Of a DNA stretch of 64,000 bases, positions 15,853 through 23,244 are shown one piece after another. Position 1 is the stretch's first letter. Each line of letters opens with the position of its first letter. The DNA is from Flammeovirgaceae bacterium UBA7330. GTDB taxonomy: Bacteria; Bacteroidota; Bacteroidia; Cytophagales; Cyclobacteriaceae. A program made the position numbers and the translations under genes. Location: NCBI GenBank assembly GCA_002471275.1, contig DKPQ01000005.1, forward strand, positions 620,001-684,000, written 5' to 3'. The notes under the pieces are model-generated. The model did not search any database. It was not told the DNA's origin and saw only the letters and a program-made list of their open reading frames with translations.

Positions 15853-16926
15853 TTACAATTTCTTGATCTTTTGGTCTTCGTTCAATCCACTAAGCACCTC
15901 AATATTGATTCCATCAGAAATACCTGTGGTGATCTCTTTCTTTTCAAATTGTTGCTCACCAAGTGCCACTTCCACGAAAGTCTTGTTTTCCTCAAATAAT
16001 ACATTGCTTTCTTTCACGGCCAATACCTTTTCTTTTTTGTCTAGAACTATATCCGCATTGGCGCTGTATCCTGCACGTAGGAAATAATCATCCCGCTGCT
16101 TTACAGCAGCCCGGATCTCAAACTGGATAGCCCCTTCTTCTTCAATGCCTTTTGGAGAGATGTATTCCAGGTCCGCAAAAAATTTAACCGTATCGAGAGC
16201 TCCGATAGTGAGCTTCAATTGCATGCCTTCTTTCAGCTTGCCTACTTCCGCTTCATCCACCTTTCCTTCAAAGATCAACTCCGACATATCCGCCACGGAG
16301 GCAATAGTTGTTCCATCGTTGAATGTGTTGGTTTCGATCACGAAATTCCCTTCTTCCACTGGTACGTCGAGGACCATGCCGGCTACGGTCGATTTCACCA
16401 GGTTGGATACAGCACCAGATTTTTTAGAAGCCCCTTCTTTGATCAGCTCCAGATTGTTTTCTGCTGCTTCTACCTGTTGCTTGTTCAGGTTGTAGGTCAG
16501 GAGATACTGATTGTAATCCAGCTCGGAAATGACCCTTTCATCGAACAACCTTTTTTGTCGTTTCATTTCCTGTTCGGAGTTTTTGTGATTGATGATAGCC
16601 TCCTTGAGCCGTGCTTCGGCATTATTCAGGGCCACTACATCCGGGATGATCTTGATCTTCGCAATCAGTTGACCGCTTTTGATTTGATCACCGGGTTCCA
16701 CAAAGAGCTTTTCCACCACGCCTGATACTTGAGACTTGATCTCTATCTCTCTTCGAGGATTAATCGCTCCTGTGGCTACGGTTTTCTTTTCGATGTTGGT
16801 CACAAAAGTGGAGTCAGTCACAAATACGTCCTTAGGCTTTTCTGACTTTTTATATACGAAAAACCCCAGAAAGCCCATGCTTCCGATGAGGATGACTATG
16901 AGTGAAATACGAATTACCTTTTTCAT
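15853..16926 (-). CDS. MacA-type periplasmic adaptor of an ABC efflux system
   Basis: 357 residues: an N-terminal membrane anchor (IRISLIVILIGSMGFLGFFVY), a split biotinyl-lipoyl domain (IEIKSQVSGVVEKLFVEPGDQIKSG, and a second half around STVAGMVLDVPVEEGNFV), an alpha-helical hairpin at about 100-165 rich in Glu/Lys/Gln, and beta-barrel and membrane-proximal domains. This is the HlyD/MacA membrane-fusion architecture, which links an inner-membrane ABC pump to an outer-membrane channel. It follows the two permease genes after a 126-nt gap that contains a hairpin, and precedes lysE by 3 nt. Confidence 0.9.
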   Translation of the reverse strand: MKKVIRISLIVILIGSMGFLGFFVYKKSEKPKDVFVTDSTFVTNIEKKTVATGAINPRREIEIKSQVSGVVEKLFVEPGDQIKSGQLIAKIKIIPDVVALNNAEARLKEAIINHKNSEQEMKRQKRLFDERVISELDYNQYLLTYNLNKQQVEAAENNLELIKEGASKKSGAVSNLVKSTVAGMVLDVPVEEGNFVIETNTFNDGTTIASVADMSELIFEGKVDEAEVGKLKEGMQLKLTIGALDTVKFFADLEYISPKGIEEEGAIQFEIRAAVKQRDDYFLRAGYSANADIVLDKKEKVLAVKESNVLFEENKTFVEVALGEQQFEKKEITTGISDGINIEVLSGLNEDQKIKKL

Positions 16927-16969
16927 GTGTTTAGTGTTTGTCTTTTTATTGTCACATGGAATTCACAAC

Positions 16970-17015
16970 AAAGGCTAATCATCCCTCTATGAATAGTTTA
17001 GTCTGATTAGCCTTT
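16970..17015. repeat. 12-bp inverted repeat between permease and adaptor genes
   Basis: AAAGGCTAATCA (16970-16981) and TGATTAGCCTTT (17004-17015) are exact reverse complements with a 22-nt loop. On the transcribed (minus) strand no T run follows, so it is not a standard terminator; an mRNA-processing or stability hairpin, or a protein-binding site in front of the adaptor gene, would fit. Confidence 0.7.
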
Positions 17016-17052
17016 ATGTTCATTTCATTTTTTTTTGAGTTTTTAATTCTTA

Positions 17053-18297
17053 TTAACCTTCTGTTCTAATGGCTTCAATAGGATTGATGGATGCCGCTTT
17101 TCTGGCTGGTAAAATGCTGGCAATCAATCCACCGACAAGCAGGATGCCTAAGGCTCCCAATGCAATCGCAGGATTTATTGAGGGCGGGTCAAATGGTAGC
17201 TGACCTCCTTTTGGCATAACCATCGCAATACCTTCAAGCAAAAGGAGGCCAATGATTAATGCCAAATATCCACCAAGGAAAGTAAGGAACATGGATTCCT
17301 GTACAATCAGCGAAATAATGGAAAGTGGCGTCGCGCCCAGGGATTTCCTGATCCCGATTTCTTTTGTTCGCTCTTTTACAATGATGAGCATGATGTTGCT
17401 CACACCAATGATTCCGGCAAAGAGGGTACTCAGCCCCACAAACCAGGTAAAGTATTCAAGCCCGTTAAACATCCCATAGATCTCTCCAAATTCTTCCTGC
17501 AGATTTTCATGACCGATGGCATCAGCATCCAATGGATGGATGTTGTTTTTTTCTTTCATGAGCTTGATAATTTTGGCTTCCACTTCGGCCACATCCACGT
17601 TGTCATCCACGGCATAGCCATACCAACCCACCCGGTCTCCATAATGAAAGGCTTTTTGGAAAGTGGTAAAAGGCACGTGAATACGATTTCTTTCCTGGCT
17701 ATTGGGGTTGGTTCTGTAGGGTTTCATCACCCCCACAACAAGGAAATTCACTTTTTGCATCGTGATAAACTTTCCAATCGGATCTTCATCTGCATCAAAT
17801 AAGACGTTACGTACGTTTTCACCAATCACCGCTACTTTTCGAGAGTCATCAATGTCTTTTTGATTGATGAATCTTCCCTGAGTCATCTCCTGCTTCTCGA
17901 TCTGACTGTATTCAGGATAATCTCCCATGACCTGATATTGCCCGGATTTTTGACCATGGTTGATCTGAACGCCCCAAAGATTGTTACGGGGTGCAAGTGC
18001 TTTCAATTCCTTAACCCGGCTCAGTAAAAATTCAGTGTCTGAGTTATTGAAATTGACATACTTACCGGGCTGAAATCCATTGTAGGAAATGGTCGTTTTC
18101 TGACCCCAGAAGAAGCCGCTATTGGATAGAAAATTTCCGAAATTCTTTGTTACCCCATTTTTGAAGCTGTTACTTCCGCCCAACAGGATGATGATCATAA
18201 AGATCCCCCAGAAAATCCCCAGAATGGTCAATCCCGTCCTTAGCTTATTTCGCTTGATCGTTCCGAATATTTCCTGCCATTTGTCGTAGTCAAACAT
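17053..18297 (-). CDS. MacB-type ABC transporter permease (second of two)
   Basis: 414 residues with the MacB topology: one N-terminal helix (LTILGIFWGIFMIIILLGGS), a large periplasmic domain (about 45-280, MacB_PCD) and three C-terminal helices of the FtsX fold. The C-terminal domain carries the conserved coupling motif VKERTKEIGIRKSLGATP. Unlike E. coli MacB the ATPase is a separate polypeptide. It is 11 nt downstream of a paralogous permease (both begin MFD-DKWQEIF), so the transporter is probably a permease heterodimer. Substrate unknown; mechanotransmission-type export of peptides, antibiotics or lipids is usual for this family. Confidence 0.92.
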   Translation of the reverse strand: MFDYDKWQEIFGTIKRNKLRTGLTILGIFWGIFMIIILLGGSNSFKNGVTKNFGNFLSNSGFFWGQKTTISYNGFQPGKYVNFNNSDTEFLLSRVKELKALAPRNNLWGVQINHGQKSGQYQVMGDYPEYSQIEKQEMTQGRFINQKDIDDSRKVAVIGENVRNVLFDADEDPIGKFITMQKVNFLVVGVMKPYRTNPNSQERNRIHVPFTTFQKAFHYGDRVGWYGYAVDDNVDVAEVEAKIIKLMKEKNNIHPLDADAIGHENLQEEFGEIYGMFNGLEYFTWFVGLSTLFAGIIGVSNIMLIIVKERTKEIGIRKSLGATPLSIISLIVQESMFLTFLGGYLALIIGLLLLEGIAMVMPKGGQLPFDPPSINPAIALGALGILLVGGLIASILPARKAASINPIEAIRTEG

Positions 18298-18308
18298 CTC
18301 TTTGTGGT

Positions 18309-19568
18309 TTATTCGTCTCTAAGGGCTTCAATAGGAGGAATTTTTGCGGCTTTACGTGCCGGGAAAAAACCAGCCAATGTTCCGCTTATGGCTAAAACCA
18401 GGGTGGCTGCGAGGGCATTGGCAAAATTGACATGAGGATCAACGAAAAAGGTTTCGGGGAAACCTAATGAGACCATCATGTAGGTGAGCCAACCCGTTTC
18501 TATGAATGTCATCGCCAGTATCATGCCTACATATCCGCTGACCAAAGTAATAAGCAATGCTTCCATCAGAAACAATCCGATAATGGATAGCGGAGAGGCA
18601 CCAATCGCTTTGCGTACACCGATCTCCCGTGTCCGTTCTTTCACCACAATCAGCATGATATTACTTACTCCGACAATCCCGGCAACCAGCGTAAGTATGC
18701 CAACAAATGCCAGGAAAATCCTGATTCCATCAAAAACACCCATCCACTTTTGAAATTCCTCAAGTCGGTTAAATGCTGAAACCGCCCGCTTATCTTCTTT
18801 GGAGAACCGATGTCTCTCCGCAAGCAACGCATGTACTTCGTTTTGAATTCTATGACTTTCTTCAACAGTTGCCGCATCGACGGTCAGCCAAATATTATGG
18901 ATCCGGTCACCACCACCGTAAGCCACCTGAGCTGTGGTGCGTGGAATAAAAATGACTTTGGACATGTATTGGTTGGCCTCAACGCCTTTTTCATTAAACA
19001 CACCTACTACCTTATACTTTATTCCATTTACGGTAATGTATTTTCCAATGGGATCAAGCTTTTTAAATAAGACTTCCACCACCTTTTCCCCGACAACAGC
19101 CACCTTCCTTTTTTCTTTCAGATCCTTGGCATTGATAAATCTGCCATCAAGCAAGACACTTTGCTCAATATGTGGATAGTCCACGTCAACGGACCTTATC
19201 TGAAAAGAAGAGTAGTTGTTTTCATATCTCACGACAAACTCACCTTGCACCCAATAGATGCCGGTCAGATACTCAATGCCTTTGACCCTTTCGCTGATTG
19301 CTTCATAGTCCTGATTGTTGAATTTAATTTGTCTGCCAGGTTGCATGCCTTTATGCGCCATGCTGGTGCGTCCACTCCAGAAATACATGGTATTCGTCGC
19401 GTCATCAGAAAACTCGTTTTTTATTCCATTTTGGAAGCCTACGCCAAAACCCATCAGGATAATGAGGATAAAAATGCCCCAGGCCACATTGAATGCAGTG
19501 ATAAACGATCGCAAACGATTCTTATCGATCGTATAAAAGATTTCCTGCCACTTATCGAGATCAAACAT
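18309..19568 (-). CDS. MacB-type ABC transporter permease (first of two)
   Basis: 419 residues, same architecture as the neighbouring permease: N-terminal helix (FNVAWGIFILIILMGFGVGF), periplasmic MacB_PCD domain, and an FtsX domain with VKERTREIGVRKAIGASP. It starts 3 nt after the ATPase gene. The two permeases share their N-terminal motif and domain plan and look like an old tandem duplication with specialised halves. Confidence 0.92.
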   Translation of the reverse strand: MFDLDKWQEIFYTIDKNRLRSFITAFNVAWGIFILIILMGFGVGFQNGIKNEFSDDATNTMYFWSGRTSMAHKGMQPGRQIKFNNQDYEAISERVKGIEYLTGIYWVQGEFVVRYENNYSSFQIRSVDVDYPHIEQSVLLDGRFINAKDLKEKRKVAVVGEKVVEVLFKKLDPIGKYITVNGIKYKVVGVFNEKGVEANQYMSKVIFIPRTTAQVAYGGGDRIHNIWLTVDAATVEESHRIQNEVHALLAERHRFSKEDKRAVSAFNRLEEFQKWMGVFDGIRIFLAFVGILTLVAGIVGVSNIMLIVVKERTREIGVRKAIGASPLSIIGLFLMEALLITLVSGYVGMILAMTFIETGWLTYMMVSLGFPETFFVDPHVNFANALAATLVLAISGTLAGFFPARKAAKIPPIEALRDE

Positions 19569-19571
19569 GAC

Positions 19572-20255
19572 TTATGCCAGTACCGGCTCGTGGTCTTTGA
19601 TAATTACACCATCCTGTAGCCTGATCACCCGGTCAGTCATTTCAGCGACATCGTGTTCGTGGGTCACAACGACGATGGTTTTACCCATTTCGTTCACTTC
19701 CTTTAGGATTCGCATCACTTCATGAGAAGTAGTAGTATCCAGGGCACCGGTAGGCTCATCAGCCAGGATCACTTTGGGATCACTGATCAGGGCGCGCGCA
19801 ATAGCAATTCTTTGTTTTTGTCCACCGGACATTTCATTGGGCATGTGATGTGCCCACTCTCTCAGACCCATCTTATCCAGGTATTCCAACGCGATGTTGT
19901 TTCGTTTTTTTCTGCTTACTTTCTGATAGTAAAGCGGCAAAGCCACATTTTCCATGGCATTCTTGAAATTCAGTAGGTTGAATGACTGGAAAACAAACCC
20001 AAGGAACTTGTTGCGATAATATGCAGCCTTTGACTCTGAGAGGTTCTTAATGGATGTTCCTGCCAGGTTGTATTCTCCGGTATCATAATTATCCAGGATG
20101 CCCAGAATGTTCAACAGGGTTGATTTTCCGGATCCGGAAGACCCCATGATCGACACCAGTTCACCCTCTTCGATGGTCATGTCGATGCCTTTCAACACAT
20201 GCAACGATTGTTGACCTGTCTGATAGGATTTGTTGATTTCTTTCAGGTTTAGCAT
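19572..20255 (-). CDS. ABC transporter ATP-binding protein (MacB/LolD type)
   Basis: 227 residues. Walker A GSSGSGKST near residue 40, Q loop in FVFQSFNLL, signature SGGQKQRIAIARAL, Walker B VILADEPTGALD and switch His (VVTHEHDVAE) are intact. The sequence LADEPTGALD is typical of the MacB/LolD/FtsE branch. It is the first gene of the operon ATPase-permease-permease-adaptor-lysE on the minus strand. TCTAA-N4-TTAGA (20291-20304), 36 nt before the start codon, is a small palindrome that could be an operator. Confidence 0.95.
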   Translation of the reverse strand: MLNLKEINKSYQTGQQSLHVLKGIDMTIEEGELVSIMGSSGSGKSTLLNILGILDNYDTGEYNLAGTSIKNLSESKAAYYRNKFLGFVFQSFNLLNFKNAMENVALPLYYQKVSRKKRNNIALEYLDKMGLREWAHHMPNEMSGGQKQRIAIARALISDPKVILADEPTGALDTTTSHEVMRILKEVNEMGKTIVVVTHEHDVAEMTDRVIRLQDGVIIKDHEPVLA

Positions 20256-20537
20256 TGGGTTTGGGATTAATGCATTTTGATAACGCTATATCTAACTGAT
20301 TAGATGTTCCGAAGTGTCAGAAAGTTGCATGAGTGGTATAAAAGTCTTTTCAACGGGGAATAATGTTTTTAACGCTGATGATCTCACTTTTTACCATTAG
20401 CTCTTCAGGTACCTAAAGGATTTAGGACATCTACCTGGCATATTTTGAATCTTTGAGCCTTTGGGGACATTAAACTTAGATTGGCATTATATTCGTTAGA
20501 AAAGGAGTCGTATTCAATATATTTACCAAAACGACCC

Positions 20538-21797
20538 ATGATAAACATGAGATATTTTGTAGTAGCCATTCTTATATTCTCCTTTCTGAATGCTTCGAGC
20601 CAAAACATTATCAATATTTCCGGTATCTGGAAAGGTTCCTCTGAATACCTCAATGAAACTTCTGCCATCGTCATGGAGATCACTCAGAATGAAAACCTGG
20701 TGGAGGGATTTATTTACGGAAAGTCGTTGAATGGGAAGGATTCGACTAAAAAAGCCTTTAGTGGGGTGATCACGGGAGATAAGATTGAAATACTGGAAAC
20801 AGAATATATCTATAAAACCGGAATTGACTGTAAGGCAAAACTATTGCTTCAGTACTCCAGAGCAGATGGCAATGAAAGTCTCACGGGCAAATGGAGCGGT
20901 GACCTCCGACTGAGTACCTGTCCTCCCGGAGTATTTGGTCCTGTAAACGTCGTGAGGGCAAATGGGGTTCAGGGTAATCTTCCGGTGGTTGAGATAACTC
21001 CTTCAGCGGCACCCGTTTCAACACCCAAGCATGTAACAGCTAGTCCGCCGGATGAGATAGGGGAGATTCTGGTAGCTGAACTAAGTAAACGTAAGTATTA
21101 TGCTTTGATCATAGGGATCAATGATTATCAGGACCCAGAGATTCAAACATTAGACAATCCCATCAATGATGCAACTGGTTTAGCGAATGTCCTCACTGAA
21201 AAATATGCTTTCGGTAATGAAGATTTAATTTTCCTGGAAAACCCGGGACGTGCAGATATCATTGACGCCCTGGATGAGTTGAGCGACAAGGCGACAGAGA
21301 AGGACAATGTATTGATCTTTTATGCGGGACATGGGATCTGGAATGAAAAGTTGAATCAGGGTTATTGGCTGCCTGCAGATGCTTCACTAGATTCCAAAGC
21401 ACAATGGCTGTCAAACAGTACACTGAGAGACTACCTGGGTGGAATAAAATCAAAACACACTCTATTGATCTCTGATGCCTGCTTTAGTGGAGGCATATTA
21501 AAAGAGAGAAGTGTTGAGCAAAGTAGCAAAGCCATGTTGGAGCTTTATAAACTACCCAGCAGAAAAGCCATGACCAGTGGTACCATGACCACCGTGCCTG
21601 ACGAAAGTGTGTTTATCAAGTACCTCATGAAAAACCTTACCGAGAATGATTCCAGGTTATTGTCAGCAGATCAGCTATTCAGGAATTTTAAAATTGCAGT
21701 GATCCACAATAGCCCCAGAGGCCTTGTTCCTCAATACGGGGTGATTGCTTTTGCAGGCGATGAAGGTGGGGACTTTATTTTCCTGAAAAGAGACTAA
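20538..21797 (+). CDS. Secreted caspase-family (C14) protein with an N-terminal beta domain
   Basis: 419 residues from the ATG at 20538 (an ATG at 20547 gives a similar signal peptide; an upstream TTG frame is unlikely). A signal peptide (MRYFVVAILIFSFLNASSQ) precedes a beta-rich domain of about 110 residues with the pattern GIWKGSSEYLN ... TGKWSGDL, then a Pro/Val-rich linker. The caspase-hemoglobinase fold starts near residue 188 (KYYALIIGINDYQD). The catalytic dyad is present: H265 in FYAGHG and C315 in ISDACFSGG. Export would place it in the periplasm, outside the cytoplasmic contexts usual for bacterial metacaspases. Target and activation signal are unknown. It has no obvious operon partner; the following gene is convergent with a 4-nt overlap. 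Confidence 0.9.
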   Translation: MINMRYFVVAILIFSFLNASSQNIINISGIWKGSSEYLNETSAIVMEITQNENLVEGFIYGKSLNGKDSTKKAFSGVITGDKIEILETEYIYKTGIDCKAKLLLQYSRADGNESLTGKWSGDLRLSTCPPGVFGPVNVVRANGVQGNLPVVEITPSAAPVSTPKHVTASPPDEIGEILVAELSKRKYYALIIGINDYQDPEIQTLDNPINDATGLANVLTEKYAFGNEDLIFLENPGRADIIDALDELSDKATEKDNVLIFYAGHGIWNEKLNQGYWLPADASLDSKAQWLSNSTLRDYLGGIKSKHTLLISDACFSGGILKERSVEQSSKAMLELYKLPSRKAMTSGTMTTVPDESVFIKYLMKNLTENDSRLLSADQLFRNFKIAVIHNSPRGLVPQYGVIAFAGDEGGDFIFLKRD

Positions 21798-23242
21798 GCT
21801 AAAATCTCTTTCACCACTTTTCCGTGAACATCCGTCAGTCTGAAATCCCTGCCCTGAAAATGGTAGGTTAGTCTTTCGTGATCAAAACCCAGCTGATGCA
21901 GGATCGTGGCTTGCAGATCGTGCACATGCACACGCCCACTCACTCCTGAAAACCCAATTTCATCAGTTTCTCCATGCGTGTAGCCTTTTTTGATGCCACC
22001 ACCTGCCATCCACATGGTGAAAGCATCTCCATTGTGGTCTCGGCCCTTGAAGTCTGCACCGGATCTGGCCTCCATCATGGGCGTTCTGCCAAACTCGCCT
22101 CCCCATACAACAAGCGTTTCTTCCAGTAATCCTCTTTGTTTTAAATCCCGCAGCAAAGCAGTCATTGGCTGGTCTATCAGCTTACAGGCATTTTTCAACG
22201 CGCCGTCCACGCCATTGCCCGGACCGGCACCATGGCTATCCCATCTGCGATCAAACAGTTGAATGAATCGGACGCCCTTCTCGACAAGCCTTCTGGCCAA
22301 CAGACAATTGTTGGCAAATGCATTTTCGCCAGGCCTGGTCTGATATATCTCGTGAACCCATGCAGGCTCATCATCAATGTTCATCACTTCAGGTACTGCT
22401 GTCTGCATGCGATAGGCCAGTTCATATTGAGAAATCCTGGTGAGGATTTCCGGGTCTTTGGATTCCTGGTATTCCTGCTCATTGATCTTGTTGATAGCGT
22501 CAATGGATTGCTTTCTTAAATTGGAATTGATATTGTCTGGATTTGAAAGATAAAGTACGGGATCTCCTTTGGATCGGCACTGGACACCCTGATGGACAGT
22601 TGGTAGAAATCCGCTGCCATAAACGCTCTTACCGGCACTGGGTTCGCCTCCGGAAACCAGCACTACGAAGCCTGGCAGATCTTCATTTTCAGATCCTAAA
22701 CCATATGTCACCCATGAACCCATGCTGGGTCTGCCCAGTAAAGGTGAGCCCGTATGCATAAAAAGCTGGGCAGGAGCATGATTAAATTCCTGGGTGTGGC
22801 AGGCTTTAAGGAAACTTACTTCATCCACCATGCTTGAAAAATTCGGTAGGTAGTCAGATACATAGGCCCCAGACTGGCCATGTTGCTGAAACTGAGCCTG
22901 AGATCCTAGCATCTTGGGAATACCTTTCAGGAAGGCAAACTGTTTCCCCTCCATAAGTGATGGCGGGCAATCTTTACCATTGAGTTGATTCAAAACAGGT
23001 TTATAATCAAACAACTCGAGTTGAGATGGAGCTCCTGCCATGTGCAGAAAAATCACATGTTTGGCTTTAGGAGCGAAATGAGGTAATGGATTGCCTGATA
23101 AAGACTTTGCGAACAGGTTTTGACCTGAAAGTCCGGCCATTGCGGTTGCTCCCAGTCCTGACATGCACTGCTTCAGAAAATGTCTGCGTGTGTTGTATTT
23201 TGCTTTTTGTATTAAGGCTTCCTCAAAAACATTTCCCATCAT
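21794..23242 (-). CDS. DUF1501 secreted protein
   Basis: 482 residues from the ATG at 23242. The N-terminus has a twin-arginine-like export signal (TRRHFLKQCMSGLGATAMAGLSG), then the DUF1501 domain, an alkaline-phosphatase/sulfatase-like fold, with KAKHVIFLHMAGAPSQLELFDYKP and GGEFGRTPMME. It starts 2 nt after the PSD1 gene, and the two always travel together in Planctomycetes and some Bacteroidota. The biochemical role of DUF1501 proteins is not established. The pair has no sulfatase, glycosidase or SusCD neighbour here. Confidence 0.9.
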   Translation of the reverse strand: MMGNVFEEALIQKAKYNTRRHFLKQCMSGLGATAMAGLSGQNLFAKSLSGNPLPHFAPKAKHVIFLHMAGAPSQLELFDYKPVLNQLNGKDCPPSLMEGKQFAFLKGIPKMLGSQAQFQQHGQSGAYVSDYLPNFSSMVDEVSFLKACHTQEFNHAPAQLFMHTGSPLLGRPSMGSWVTYGLGSENEDLPGFVVLVSGGEPSAGKSVYGSGFLPTVHQGVQCRSKGDPVLYLSNPDNINSNLRKQSIDAINKINEQEYQESKDPEILTRISQYELAYRMQTAVPEVMNIDDEPAWVHEIYQTRPGENAFANNCLLARRLVEKGVRFIQLFDRRWDSHGAGPGNGVDGALKNACKLIDQPMTALLRDLKQRGLLEETLVVWGGEFGRTPMMEARSGADFKGRDHNGDAFTMWMAGGGIKKGYTHGETDEIGFSGVSGRVHVHDLQATILHQLGFDHERLTYHFQGRDFRLTDVHGKVVKEILA

Positions 23243-23244
23243 CA

